In this document: positions 9,131 to 18,466 of the stretch, one piece after another
How positions within the stretch are numbered: position 1 is the first letter of the stretch
Layout of the letters: every line of letters starts with the position of its first letter
Source: Saccharopolyspora shandongensis
Lineage (GTDB): Bacteria; Actinomycetota; Actinomycetes; Mycobacteriales; Pseudonocardiaceae
Reading direction: 5' to 3'
Assembly: GCF_900106995.1 (NCBI RefSeq)
Contig: NZ_FNOK01000046.1
Location: forward strand, 1-64,000
DNA length: 64,000 nucleotides
Translations under genes and position numbers: made by a program
Notes under the pieces: generated by a model
What the model was told of the DNA's origin: nothing
Database searches by the model: none
Seen by the model: the letters and a program-made list of their open reading frames with translations, nothing else

Positions 9131-10104
9131 CGGCACCCCTTGAACAGCCCGGCGGCGCACAGCACGTTGTCCGGCACCGGGCCCAGCGGCGCGGTGACCT
9201 CGCCCCACGGGCCATTGCCGGTGGCGTTGGTCAGGTAGCGGCTGGCCGGGCCGAGCCGGCGCAGGCTCTCGTCGATGGCCTGGTCGTTGCGCGCCAGCGA
9301 GTCGGTCAGCGCGTGCAGGTCCGCCAGCAGCGGATCGAGGACGTCCCGGTTCTCCCGGAACAACCGGTCCAGTTGATCGGTGATGGTGTGCACGTCGGTG
9401 ATGAGCTGGCGGATGACGGTGCGGCGCTGTTGCAGCGCGTCGACGATCAGCTGCGCGTCGCCGAGCAACGCCACCAGCGTGTCCTGCTGCTCGACCAGCG
9501 TCGTGGTCAGCATTTGCGTGCCGCGCAGCAGTTCCTGCACCTGCGCGCCGCGCTCCCCGACGATCGCCGATGCGGCCGCGATGCCGCCCAGCGCGTCGCC
9601 GAGCAGCCGCGGGTCGTCCGGCGACACCTCGTCGAGGGTGTCGATCATGGCGCGCAGCTGCGGGAGGTCCAGGCCCTCGGCGGTGGACTTCGCGGTCGAC
9701 TGGAGTTCGTCGAGGCTGTAAGGCACCGAGGTGTGCGACAGCGCGATGGTGTCGCCGGGCGAGAGGCGGCCGGGACCGGCGGAATCCACGCTCAGGTAAC
9801 GGGTTCCGAGCACCGTGCGCAGCTTGATCGCGGCGCGGGTGTCGCGGCCCAGGGCGTGCGCGTCGTCGAGCCGGAACGACACGCGCACCCGGTCCCCGGC
9901 CAGCGCCACCTCGGTCACCCGGCCCGCGGGCACCCCGGCGACCATGACCTGCGTGCCCACCGAGAGCCCGGCGGCGTTGCCGAACTCCGCGTGGAACTCG
10001 TTGGTGCGCACCAGGAACAGCACGCGCGGCACGGCGATCGAACCGGCCAGCAGGAGCAGCACCACGACCGCGCCGATCGCGCCGTTGACCAGCACCTTCC
10101 TCAT
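9127..10104 (-). CDS. mceC: Mce-family protein, MceC position
   Basis: A 325-residue Mce protein with a transmembrane anchor (about residues 6-26), an MlaD domain (VGTQVMVAGVPAGRVTEVAL) and a long helical region. ATG at 10104 is chosen because it makes the same ATGA overlap with the upstream gene as elsewhere in the operon; a GTG two codons earlier is possible. The C-terminus has a pair of Cys residues (VLCAAGLFKGC), again compatible with an extracytoplasmic disulfide. Confidence 0.95.
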   Translation of the reverse strand: MRKVLVNGAIGAVVVLLLLAGSIAVPRVLFLVRTNEFHAEFGNAAGLSVGTQVMVAGVPAGRVTEVALAGDRVRVSFRLDDAHALGRDTRAAIKLRTVLGTRYLSVDSAGPGRLSPGDTIALSHTSVPYSLDELQSTAKSTAEGLDLPQLRAMIDTLDEVSPDDPRLLGDALGGIAAASAIVGERGAQVQELLRGTQMLTTTLVEQQDTLVALLGDAQLIVDALQQRRTVIRQLITDVHTITDQLDRLFRENRDVLDPLLADLHALTDSLARNDQAIDESLRRLGPASRYLTNATGNGPWGEVTAPLGPVPDNVLCAAGLFKGCR

Positions 10105-11102
10105 CGGCACACCTCCGTGTGCGGGCCCGCGCCGAGTTCGACGGGATCACCGGCGACGTAGACGCTGAGGTTGCAGAGGTAGACGTTCGCCCAGGATCCA
10201 TAGCTGGTGGTGCGGTTGAGGGTGCCGAGGAAAGCGGGCATCTCTTGCACGGCGCCGTCGATCTGCTGCTGGTTGCGCACCAGCATCGCGCTGATCTCCT
10301 GCACCGAACGCACATCGCGCGACAGGCCGGGCCCGAGATCGCCGAGCAGCTCCGCCAGCGAGCGCGCCACCGCCGAACCGCTGTCGATGGCGGCCGTGAT
10401 CTGCTCGCGGCTGGCGGCGGTCTCCGAGGCCAGTCGGGCCAGCCCGTCGACGAGGCCGCGCAGTTCGTCGCGCCGCTGATTCATGGTGCCCAGCACGGCG
10501 TTGAGGTTGTCGATGACCTCGCCGATGACCTCGTCGCGACCGGCGATGGTGGCGGTCAGCGAGACGATGCGCGACAGCAGCGCGTTGGCGGTGGCGCCTT
10601 CGCCCTGGAAGACCGCGACGATCTCGGCCGCCAGCTGGTTGACCTGCCCCGGTTCCAGGGCCTCGAACAGTGGCTTGAACCCGTTGAACAGCGCGGTGAG
10701 GTCCAGCGCCGGCCGGGTGCGTTCGACCGGGATCGTCGCGCCGGCCGGCAGCGGCGGCCCGCCCTGGCCGGGGGTGAGCGAGAGCGCGCGGGCGCCGGTG
10801 AGGTCCGCGTAGCGGACGACGGCCAGCCCCGAGGCGGGAATCCGCTGGTCGGCGGCCACGTCGAAGGACACCTGCGCGAGGCCGTCGCGGGCGGTCACCT
10901 CGGCGACCTCGCCGACCCGCACCCCGGCGACGGTCACGGCGCTGCCCGGCTGCAGGCCCGTCACGTCGGTGAACACCGCGTGGTAGGTGACCGATGGTCC
11001 GGTCATCGGATCGGTCAGGGTGTTCACCACGACCACGCCGGAGAACACGGACGCGGTGACGAAAGCGGCGAGCCGGATCAGGGCGGAGCGGGCTGGTTTC
11101 AC
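10101..11102 (-). CDS. mceB: Mce-family protein, MceB position
   Basis: A 333-residue Mce protein: N-terminal transmembrane segment (about residues 8-28), MlaD domain (GSAVTVAGVRVGEVAEVTARD) and the Mce-type helical domain. NLSVYVAGDPVELGAG near the end and one Cys on each side of it are usual for MceB proteins. It overlaps mceA and mceC by four bases each. It would form one of six tunnel subunits of the transporter. Confidence 0.95.
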   Translation of the reverse strand: MKPARSALIRLAAFVTASVFSGVVVVNTLTDPMTGPSVTYHAVFTDVTGLQPGSAVTVAGVRVGEVAEVTARDGLAQVSFDVAADQRIPASGLAVVRYADLTGARALSLTPGQGGPPLPAGATIPVERTRPALDLTALFNGFKPLFEALEPGQVNQLAAEIVAVFQGEGATANALLSRIVSLTATIAGRDEVIGEVIDNLNAVLGTMNQRRDELRGLVDGLARLASETAASREQITAAIDSGSAVARSLAELLGDLGPGLSRDVRSVQEISAMLVRNQQQIDGAVQEMPAFLGTLNRTTSYGSWANVYLCNLSVYVAGDPVELGAGPHTEVCR

Positions 11103-12307
11103 GGCGTGACGACCTCCGATCCGCGCACCACCGGGCCCAGCAGCAGGCCCAGCACGTCGGGCGACGGCGGGGCCACCGCTGGCGGGACGGGCAGCAGCGG
11201 CGCCAGCTGCCGCATCGCGTCGAGCTCCTGCGGGCCGCCCACCGGCCCGATCGGCCCGCGAGGCTGCTCCGCGCCGCAGTTCGGCCCGGCCAGCCCGGGG
11301 TAGCGGGGGCAGTCCGCGGACGAGTACGGGTACGGGCGGTCCAGGGTGCCGGACATGCGGATCTTCAGGAATCCGGTGGAAAAGGCGCGATTCGCGCCGT
11401 CGAGGAACGTGTCCAGGCCGCCGACCCCGTCGCGCACCGCGTCCGGATACCGGCCGACGACCTCGGCGATCGGGTCGGTGGCGCGCACGATGCGGATGAT
11501 GCGCTGCGCGTTCTCGTCGACGAACCGCTGCGACCGGTCGGTGAACGCGAGCCCAGCGCCGAGCAGGTCGCCGATCGCCTGCTTGCGCTGCACGATCGTG
11601 CCCGACAACGCGACCGCGTTGTCCAACGCGCGCACCGCATCCGGTGTCGCGGCGGCGATGTCCGCACCGAGCGCGGAGATCACGCCCACGTCCTCGCCGA
11701 GGTCGTCGAACGGCGGTCCCGCGGTCAGCCGCGCGGCGTCGTCGAGCACGCCGCCCAGCTGGGCGCCCCTGCCGCGCAGCGCTTCGGCGAGCGCCGACAA
11801 CGCCACCTGGAGCCGGGCCGGTTGCAGGGAATCGACCAGCTCGTAGAGGCGGGAGTACGCGTGGTAGAGCTGCATCGTCGGGCGGGAGTCGTCCGCGGGG
11901 ACCTCCGCCCCGGCCGCCAGCGCGGTGCCACTGGTCGATTCGGGGGCGACGAGATCCAGGTACTGGTCGCCGAAGACGGTGCGCGGCATCAGCCGCACCC
12001 GGACATCGCCCGGGATGGCGGCCAGTTCGCCGGGATCCAGCCGCAGCGTCAGCCGCGAACCGCCGGAGCCGGGCTCCGCACCGGCTAGCCGCCCGACCCG
12101 GACACCGCGGTACTGCACCGGTGTTTCCGGCCGGATCAGCCCGGCGGCGGCGGGCAGCACCGTGGTGACCTCGGGATCCGACCGGAACATCCCGGCGCCG
12201 CCGAGCACCGTCGCGGTCGCGGCGATGAAAAGCACGAGCAGCGCGACGAATCCGCGCACGGCCAGCGCCGTTCGGCGTTGCGCTGCTGATCGTCGCCGCC
12301 CGGCCAC
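11099..12307 (-). CDS. mceA: Mce-family protein, MceA position
   Basis: A 402-residue Mce protein, the longest of the set. A basic N-terminus is followed by a transmembrane anchor (about residues 17-40), the MlaD domain (TPVQYRGVRVGRLAGAEPG) and a helical domain, ending in a Pro-rich tail (about residues 355-400). It begins with GTG two bases after the yrbEB stop. As the first Mce subunit it would sit next to the YrbE permease pair. Confidence 0.95.
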   Translation of the reverse strand: MAGRRRSAAQRRTALAVRGFVALLVLFIAATATVLGGAGMFRSDPEVTTVLPAAAGLIRPETPVQYRGVRVGRLAGAEPGSGGSRLTLRLDPGELAAIPGDVRVRLMPRTVFGDQYLDLVAPESTSGTALAAGAEVPADDSRPTMQLYHAYSRLYELVDSLQPARLQVALSALAEALRGRGAQLGGVLDDAARLTAGPPFDDLGEDVGVISALGADIAAATPDAVRALDNAVALSGTIVQRKQAIGDLLGAGLAFTDRSQRFVDENAQRIIRIVRATDPIAEVVGRYPDAVRDGVGGLDTFLDGANRAFSTGFLKIRMSGTLDRPYPYSSADCPRYPGLAGPNCGAEQPRGPIGPVGGPQELDAMRQLAPLLPVPPAVAPPSPDVLGLLLGPVVRGSEVVTP

Positions 12308-12309
12308 CG

Positions 12310-13131
12310 CTACATCCCCAATGCCGGCAGCGTCGGGCGCACTCCCCAGAACGCGATGCTCAGCAGCACGTCGGCGACCGTGATGGCGACGATGCTGGTG
12401 CGCAGCGCGCGCCCGGCGGCCTTCCCGACGCCCTCCGGGCCACCGGCGGCGTAATAGCCGTACGCGCAGTGCACCAGCGTCACGACGACCGCGAAAGCCA
12501 CGGCCTTGAGCAGCGAGAACAGCACGTCCTCCGGTGTCAGGACGAGGCGGAAGTAGTAGTTGTAGGTGCCTTCGGAAACGCCGTTGATGGACACGACCGC
12601 GACCCCGGTGGCCAGGTAGGAGGCGAACAACCCCACCAAGTACAGCGGAATGACCGACAGGAATGCCGCCACCATCCGGGTGCTGACCAGGTACGGCAGC
12701 GACCGCACCGACATCGCCTCCAGCGCGTCGATCTCCTCGGCGATGCGCATCGCGCCGAGCTGCGCGGTGAAGCCGGTGCCGACCTTCGCGGCGAGCGCGA
12801 TGCTGGCCACCAGCGGAGCGATCTCCCGGGTGTTCACCAGCGCCGCGGCCAACCCGGTCATGGGGGACAGGCCCAGCAGCTCCAGGCCGCGGTGCCCCTC
12901 CAGGCCGACTTGCGTGCTGGAGACGAACGACATCGCGAACACCACGCCGATGGTGCCGCCGGCCAGCAGCGACGCCGACCCCAGGCTGATCTCGCCGACC
13001 AGCCGGGCGACGTCGCGCCGGTACCGGCGCAGCACGTGCGGGATCGCCGCGATCGCCCGGAGGTAGCAGGTGAAGTGCAGCCCCACCGCGGCGAGAACGT
13101 CCACGATGGAGCTCAGCCGGGGCGGCGCCAT
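12310..13131 (-). CDS. yrbEB: YrbE/MlaE-family permease, second copy
   Basis: A 273-residue MlaE-type integral membrane protein with about five or six transmembrane helices and the conserved EEIDALEAMSV segment that docks the ATPase in MlaE-like systems. It pairs with the upstream yrbEA product to form the permease of an Mce lipid ABC importer. Its start overlaps the yrbEA stop by one base. The MceG/Mkl ATPase is not encoded in this window and is usually elsewhere on the chromosome. Confidence 0.96.
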   Translation of the reverse strand: MAPPRLSSIVDVLAAVGLHFTCYLRAIAAIPHVLRRYRRDVARLVGEISLGSASLLAGGTIGVVFAMSFVSSTQVGLEGHRGLELLGLSPMTGLAAALVNTREIAPLVASIALAAKVGTGFTAQLGAMRIAEEIDALEAMSVRSLPYLVSTRMVAAFLSVIPLYLVGLFASYLATGVAVVSINGVSEGTYNYYFRLVLTPEDVLFSLLKAVAFAVVVTLVHCAYGYYAAGGPEGVGKAAGRALRTSIVAITVADVLLSIAFWGVRPTLPALGM

Positions 13132-13940
13132 CAGTACTCCCCCTTGGCGGGGACGAGCACCGGGTACAGCTCGGTGATCACCGTGTTCGCGACGAAGACC
13201 AGGATGAACGAGATCACCACGGCCTCGTTGACCGCCGTGCCGACGCCGCCCGGGCCGCCCTTGGCGGTCAGTCCCTTGAAGCAGGACACCAGCGCGGTGA
13301 GTACCGCGAACACGGCGGCCTTCAGCAGTGCGACGACGAAGTCCGGCACCCGGGAGAACTGCGTGAGGGTGCGCAGGAACGCGCCCGGCGCGTCGCCGAG
13401 CACCCACACCTGGAACAGGAACGTGGTGGCGATCCCGACGAGCAGCACGATGCAGGCCAGCAGCGCGTTGACCACGGCCGCGGCCACCACGCGCGGCACC
13501 ACCAGGCGTTCGATGACCGGCAGCGCCATGACCTCCAGGGCGTCGACCTCCTCGCGGATCTTGCGGGCGCCCAGGTCGGAGCACATCGCCGAACCGCCGA
13601 CGCCGGAGATCATCAGGGCGCAGATCAGCGGGGCGGCCTGGCCGACGATCACGAACGCCACCACTGCGCCGCCGTAGCCCTGCGCGCCGAGCTGCCCGGC
13701 CAGCGAGCCGACGTTCAGCGCGACCACGACGCCCAGCGGGATGGTCACCAGCAGCGCGGGCAGCGTGGTGACGGCGGCCAGGAACCAGGCCTGCTGCAGG
13801 AATTCCGTCCAGCTGAACCGGGCGCGGCGCACCGACCGGAAGGCGGCCGCGGCGGTGCGCACGGCGAAGTCGAGCAGCAGCCCGGTCTGCAGGAGAGCGT
13901 CGCTGATCGGGCCTCGGACGGTGGGCAACCCCCGGTACAT
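13131..13940 (-). CDS. yrbEA: YrbE/MlaE-family permease, first copy
   Basis: A 269-residue MlaE-type permease with multiple transmembrane helices and the EEVDALEVMAL coupling helix. It is the first gene of the nine-gene yrbEA-yrbEB-mceA-F-mam operon. ATG at 13940 is preceded by GGGAGGGAG at a suitable distance. The operon promoter should lie in the 400-base space shared with the divergent hopanoid operon. Confidence 0.96.
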   Translation of the reverse strand: MYRGLPTVRGPISDALLQTGLLLDFAVRTAAAAFRSVRRARFSWTEFLQQAWFLAAVTTLPALLVTIPLGVVVALNVGSLAGQLGAQGYGGAVVAFVIVGQAAPLICALMISGVGGSAMCSDLGARKIREEVDALEVMALPVIERLVVPRVVAAAVVNALLACIVLLVGIATTFLFQVWVLGDAPGAFLRTLTQFSRVPDFVVALLKAAVFAVLTALVSCFKGLTAKGGPGGVGTAVNEAVVISFILVFVANTVITELYPVLVPAKGEY

Positions 13941-14341
13941 CCCGCGCTCCCTCCCCGTGGGGATGGTTCAGGACATCGAACGAGCGTGCGGCTTCGTCGT
14001 TACGCGTGCTGCCAGGCTGATCTCGAAGAGTGCGATCAACGCTGTGGGGTTGCCGCCCCGATGTCAATGCTCGCCACCCGAATGCCGGTAGGCGCCGAAA
14101 CCGCCCGCGCGAGCATGATCAACCGGGGCCCGGAACACGCACTGTCCACTGTGGTCTCTAGGGCTCTGGTCGAGTTGCTTGAGCGGCGATCTTGAGTCCT
14201 ATGTGGATCGGCACTGTCAGGTGTCGAACAGCATTACGAATCACGGGAAAACGGATCGCGCGTTGCTCGCCCTGCGGTGCCGCTGAGGTGCTCATACGAT
14301 GCCGTGTGCGCCTCCTGCGTCGGCGAATGGGGGGAGGACCG
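13941..14341. promoter_or_regulatory. Divergent control region between mce and hopanoid operons
   Basis: About 400 bases without a supported gene. It must contain the promoters of the minus-strand mce operon and of the plus-strand hopanoid operon. A TACGAT box at 14295-14300 is a plausible -10 for hpnC, but no convincing -35 partner was found. One copy of the TCCACTGTG motif is at 14145-14153. An in-frame extension of hpnC from 14192 exists but is Arg/Cys-rich and unlike the family, so it is not taken as coding. Confidence 0.5.
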
Positions 14342-15250
14342 ATGGTCTTGTCGCTGCCTGATGGCGCGGTGACCGGCGGGGATTCCGAACACGCGGACGG
14401 GATGCCACGTTCGGGTGATTTTCCGCGCAGTGCCGCGGTGCTCGCCCGGATGCGGTCGGAGAACTTCCCGGTCGCCTCCCGGATCCTGCCGCGCGGGCTG
14501 CGGCAACACCTGCACGCGCTGTACGGATTCTTCCGGCTGGTCGACTACGCCGGGGACGAGGCGCCGGGCAACCGCGCCGCGCTGCTGGACTTCCTGGAAG
14601 TCGATCTCAAGCGCGCCTACCACGCGTCGGCCCGGATCCCGATGCTGCGGGCGCTGACGCCCACGGTTGCCGAGTGTGCCATCCCGTACGACGTGCTGGT
14701 CAAGTTGATCGACGCCAACCGGCAGGACCAGCGCGTGCGGCGCTACCGCACCTTCACCGAGCTGCTCGACTACTGCGCGCTGTCGGCGAACCCGGTGGGC
14801 GAAGCGGTGCTGCACGTCTTCGGGCGCGCCGAGCCCGCGCTGATCACGCTGTCGGACCGGGTGTGCAGCGCGCTGCAGGTCCTGGAGCACTGCCAGGACA
14901 TCGCCGAGGACTACCGGCAGGACCGGGTGTACCTGCCGACCGAGGACATGCACCGCTTCGGCTGCCAGGAGCAGGACCTGCTCGCCGACCGCGCCTCGAC
15001 GCGGCTGTGCGGGCTGATCAGGTACGAGGTGGACCGCGCACGCCGGATGCTCGAAGCGGGCGCACCGCTGGTCGGCGAGCTGTCCGGGATGGCCCGGGTC
15101 GCGGTCGCCGGCTACGTCGCGGGCGGGCGAGCCACCGCGGCCGCGTTCTTCGCGGCGAAGCACGACCCGCTGCGCGTGGACGTGCGGCCGGGACGGTGGC
15201 GCACGTTCGCCGAATGGGGGCGGTTGTACGTGTTGGGAGGCTCTTGGTGA
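14342..15250 (+). CDS. hpnC: Squalene synthase HpnC (hydroxysqualene synthase step)
   Basis: A 302-residue trans-isoprenyl diphosphate synthase of the squalene/phytoene synthase family. In the HpnCDE pathway HpnD makes presqualene diphosphate, HpnC converts it to hydroxysqualene and HpnE reduces that to squalene. The first Asp-rich motif appears as LVDYAGDEAP and the second as EHCQDIAEDYRQDRVYLP. ATG at 14342 follows GGGGGGAGG; frames starting earlier add unlike sequence. It is the first gene of an overlapping seven-gene operon and overlaps hpnD as GTGA. Confidence 0.95.
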   Translation: MVLSLPDGAVTGGDSEHADGMPRSGDFPRSAAVLARMRSENFPVASRILPRGLRQHLHALYGFFRLVDYAGDEAPGNRAALLDFLEVDLKRAYHASARIPMLRALTPTVAECAIPYDVLVKLIDANRQDQRVRRYRTFTELLDYCALSANPVGEAVLHVFGRAEPALITLSDRVCSALQVLEHCQDIAEDYRQDRVYLPTEDMHRFGCQEQDLLADRASTRLCGLIRYEVDRARRMLEAGAPLVGELSGMARVAVAGYVAGGRATAAAFFAAKHDPLRVDVRPGRWRTFAEWGRLYVLGGSW

Positions 15251-16110
15251 CCGATTGGGCCCGGATTCGGGACGCCTACCTGGAGTGCGAGCGGATCACC
15301 CGGGAACAGGCGCGGAACTTCTCCTACGGGATCCGCCTGCTGCCCGGGCCGAAGCGGCGGGCGCTGTCGGCGGTCTACGCCTTCGCCCGCCGCGTCGACG
15401 ACATCGGCGACGGCGACCTGCCGAGGGACGAGAAGCTGCGGCGGCTCAAGGAGGCCCGCCGAGCCGTCCACGCGGCGAGCACCGACGCCGCCGACCCGGT
15501 GCTGGTGGCGCTCGCGGACTCCGCCGCGCGCCTGCCGGTGCCGCTGGCGGCCTTCGACGAGCTCATCGACGGCTGCGAGGCCGACGTCCGCGGCGTGCGG
15601 TACGGCACCTTCGAAGAGCTGCTGCACTACTGCCGGTGCGTGGCGGGCTCGATCGGGCGGCTGTCGCTGGGCGTGTTCGGCACCATCGACCCCGCCATCG
15701 CGGAGGCGCGCGCGGACGCCCTCGGCGTCGCCCTGCAGCTGACCAACATCCTGCGCGACGTCCGCGAGGACCAGCTGTCCGGCCGGGTCTACCTGCCTGC
15801 CGACGACCTGGCGCGGTTCGGCGTCCGGCTGGAGCCGGGCAACGGCGCGGTCGAGGACCCGCAGCGGTGGGACGGGCTGATCCGCTTCCAGGCCGCTCGC
15901 GCCGAGCAGTGGTATGTCGAGGGGCTCCGCCTGCTGCCCATGCTCGACCGGCGCAGCCGGGCGTGCTGCGCGTCGATGGCCGGCATCTACCACGAGCTGC
16001 TGGCGCGCATCGCCGCCGACCCGCGCGCCGCGCTGGAGCAGCGGACCTCCCTGTCCGGCTGGCGGAAGGCGGGCGTCGCGGCGCGGTCGCTGGCGGGGAT
16101 GGCGCCGTGA
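15247..16110 (+). CDS. hpnD: Presqualene diphosphate synthase HpnD
   Basis: A 287-residue squalene/phytoene synthase family protein that condenses two farnesyl diphosphates to presqualene diphosphate. The motifs are complete: NFSYGIRLLP, ARRVDDIGD (first Asp-rich motif, about residue 48) and LTNILRDVREDQLSGRVYLP (second, about residue 165). GTG at 15247 overlaps the hpnC stop and has GGGAGG upstream. The following hpnE again overlaps by GTGA, which supports one transcript. Confidence 0.96.
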   Translation: MTDWARIRDAYLECERITREQARNFSYGIRLLPGPKRRALSAVYAFARRVDDIGDGDLPRDEKLRRLKEARRAVHAASTDAADPVLVALADSAARLPVPLAAFDELIDGCEADVRGVRYGTFEELLHYCRCVAGSIGRLSLGVFGTIDPAIAEARADALGVALQLTNILRDVREDQLSGRVYLPADDLARFGVRLEPGNGAVEDPQRWDGLIRFQAARAEQWYVEGLRLLPMLDRRSRACCASMAGIYHELLARIAADPRAALEQRTSLSGWRKAGVAARSLAGMAP

Positions 16111-17468
16111 ACCGGGGGCAGGTGGTGGTGGTCGGCGGCGGGCTGGCCGGCGTGACTGCGGCGCTGCGCTGCGCCGAACTGGGCTTCGAGGTCCGGCTGC
16201 TGGAGGCGCGGTCGAGGCTGGGCGGCGCGACCTACTCCTTCGTGCGCGGCGAGCTCGTGGTGGACACCGGGCAGCACGTGTTCCTGCGCTGCTACACGGC
16301 CTACCGCGGCCTGCTGCGGCGGCTCGGCGTGGCCGACTCGATCAGCATGCAACCCCAGTTCCGCGTCCCGGTCCTGAGCCCCGTCGGCCGGCCTGCGGTG
16401 CTGCGCCGCTGGAACCTTCCGGCCCCGGCGCACCTGGCCCCGTCGCTGCTGGACTACCGGATGCTGACGGTGGCGGAGCGCGCGCGGGTGGCGCGAACCG
16501 CGCTGGCGCTGCGGCGGCTCGATCCGGACGATCCCGCGCTGGACGACATCAGCCTCGGGCAGTGGCTGCGGCAGCGCGGCGAATCCCCGCGCGCCGTCGA
16601 CGCTCTGTGGGGTCTGCTGGCGGTGGCGGCGCTCAACGCCGAGCCGGGGGACGCGTCGATGGCCCTGGCGACGAAGGTCTTCCGCACCGGCGTGCTGGAT
16701 TCCACCGACAGCGCCGACATCGCGATCCCGCAGGTGCCGCTCGGGCAGTTGCACGGCGACGCGGCGCATCGCGCGCTGCTGGCGGCAGGAGTCGACGTCC
16801 GGGTCCGCTGCAAGGCGCGCACGATCCACCGCTCGGGCACGGGTTTCCGCATTCCGGTGCGGGATGGCGTCGGCGACTCGGTGCTGACCGCGGACTCGGT
16901 AGTCGTCGCCGTGCCGCACCGCGCGGCGGCGCCGCTCGTGGCGGACCTGCCTGTGCCGGGTGTGGCGGAGTGGGGGCGGTTGTCGGCGGCGCCGATCGTC
17001 AACGTGCACGTGCTCTACGACCGCCCGGTCACCGGGCTGGAGATGGCCGCGGTACTGGATTCGCCGCTGCAGTGGGTCTTCGACCGGACGGCCATCGCCG
17101 GCGCGACTCGCGGGCAGTACCTGGCCATCTCGCTGTCCGCCGCGCAGGAGCACATCCACGCCCGCACCGAGGACCTCCACGACCTGTTCGTCCCCGCGCT
17201 GCGGCAGGTCTTCCCGCACGCCCGCGACGCGCAGATCCTCGACTTCTTCGTCACCCGCGAACCCAACGCGACCTTCCGGCAGGCACCCGGCACCGCCGCG
17301 ATCCGGCCCCCGGCCCGCACGCCGGTGCCCGGCCTGGTGCTCGCCGGGGCGTGGACCGCCACCGGATGGCCCGACACGACGGAGGGAGCGGTGCTCAGCG
17401 GCACGCACGCCGCCGAGGTAGTGGATCTCGACCAGCGATCGCAACGCGGCGTGGAGGTGACCGCATGA
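16107..17468 (+). CDS. hpnE: Squalene-forming FAD oxidoreductase HpnE
   Basis: A 453-residue flavoprotein of the amine oxidase/phytoene desaturase family. The Rossmann motif VVVGGGLAGVTAA is at residues 7-19 and the family C-terminal FAD motif (GLVLAGAWTATGWPDTTEGA) is near residue 415. HpnE reduces hydroxysqualene to squalene in the HpnCDE route. The start is GTG, overlapping the hpnD stop. It lies in the standard hpnC-D-E order. Confidence 0.96.
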   Translation: MNRGQVVVVGGGLAGVTAALRCAELGFEVRLLEARSRLGGATYSFVRGELVVDTGQHVFLRCYTAYRGLLRRLGVADSISMQPQFRVPVLSPVGRPAVLRRWNLPAPAHLAPSLLDYRMLTVAERARVARTALALRRLDPDDPALDDISLGQWLRQRGESPRAVDALWGLLAVAALNAEPGDASMALATKVFRTGVLDSTDSADIAIPQVPLGQLHGDAAHRALLAAGVDVRVRCKARTIHRSGTGFRIPVRDGVGDSVLTADSVVVAVPHRAAAPLVADLPVPGVAEWGRLSAAPIVNVHVLYDRPVTGLEMAAVLDSPLQWVFDRTAIAGATRGQYLAISLSAAQEHIHARTEDLHDLFVPALRQVFPHARDAQILDFFVTREPNATFRQAPGTAAIRPPARTPVPGLVLAGAWTATGWPDTTEGAVLSGTHAAEVVDLDQRSQRGVEVTA

Positions 17469-18466
17469 CGACCGTCCTGCCACCAGCCCTGCACACGGCC
17501 AAGGAGGCGGTGGATCCGGCGCTGCGCGCCGCGGTTGCCCGGCTCGACCCGGACACCGGCCAGGTGTGCGAGTACCACTTTGGCTGGGGCAACGCGGACG
17601 GCACCCCGGACGGCGGTGGCGGCAAGGCCCTCCGGCCGGCGATGGTGCTGCTGTCCGCGCGCACCGTCGCCGCGGAGGATCCGGTGGTGGCGGCGGCCGC
17701 GGTCGAACTCGTGCACAACTTCTCCCTGCTGCACGACGACGTGATGGACGGCGACACCTCCCGCCGCCACCGGCCGACCGCCTGGACCGTCTTCGGGAAG
17801 CCGGCCGCGCTGCTGGCCGGCGACGCGCTCCTCGCGCTGTCCACCGAGATCCTGCTGGAGTCGCCGTCGCGGCATGCGGCGGCGGCCGCCCGGTCGCTGA
17901 CCACCGCGACCCGCACCCTGATCGCGGGCCAGGCCGCCGACCTGGACTTCGAGCGCCGCGCGGCGGTGGGGCTCGACGAATGCCTGCGGATGGCGCACGA
18001 CAAGACGGCCGCGCTGCTCGCGTGCGCGTCCTCCATCGGCGCCCTTTTCGTTGGCGCGCCGAGGCAAACCGTGACCCGGCTGCACGCCTTCGGCACCGAG
18101 CTGGGGATGGCGTTCCAGCTCGTCGACGACCTCCTCGGGCTTTGGGGAGACCCCGAGGTCACCGGCAAGCCGGTGCTCTCCGACCTGCGCACCCGCAAGA
18201 AGTCGGTGCCGGTTGTGCACGCGCTGAGCTCTGGGACCGCGGCCGGTGACCGCCTGCGCCGGCTGTACGCGCAGGCCGAACCGCTCACCGAGGACCAGCT
18301 GCACGAGGCCGCCGAAATGGTGCAGCGCGCCGGTTCGGCGGACTGGACTCGCCTGGAGTGCCAACGGCGGCTGGCCGCCGCCTACGAGCGGCTGCCCGAC
18401 GGGCAGCGCACCGCGACCGAATCCCTGACCGAGCTGGCCGAATTCATCGTGCGGAGGAAGCTTTGA
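17465..18466 (+). CDS. Polyprenyl diphosphate synthase of the hopanoid operon
   Basis: A 333-residue trans-prenyltransferase that probably supplies farnesyl diphosphate for squalene. The first Asp-rich motif is DDVMDGDTSRR (about residue 92), the second DDLLGLWGDPEVTGKP (about residue 220), a variant with Gly in place of the last Asp that is common in actinobacterial GGPP/FPP synthases. KALRP near residue 54 fits the substrate pocket. ATG overlaps the hpnE stop (ATGA) and the shc start overlaps its own stop. The product chain length cannot be fixed from sequence alone. Confidence 0.93.
   Translation: MTTVLPPALHTAKEAVDPALRAAVARLDPDTGQVCEYHFGWGNADGTPDGGGGKALRPAMVLLSARTVAAEDPVVAAAAVELVHNFSLLHDDVMDGDTSRRHRPTAWTVFGKPAALLAGDALLALSTEILLESPSRHAAAAARSLTTATRTLIAGQAADLDFERRAAVGLDECLRMAHDKTAALLACASSIGALFVGAPRQTVTRLHAFGTELGMAFQLVDDLLGLWGDPEVTGKPVLSDLRTRKKSVPVVHALSSGTAAGDRLRRLYAQAEPLTEDQLHEAAEMVQRAGSADWTRLECQRRLAAAYERLPDGQRTATESLTELAEFIVRRKL

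Noticed and set aside
14192-14341. N-terminal extension of hpnC from an upstream ATG
   Set aside because: The added 50 residues are Arg/Cys-rich and unlike the family, while ATG at 14342 has a strong ribosome site.
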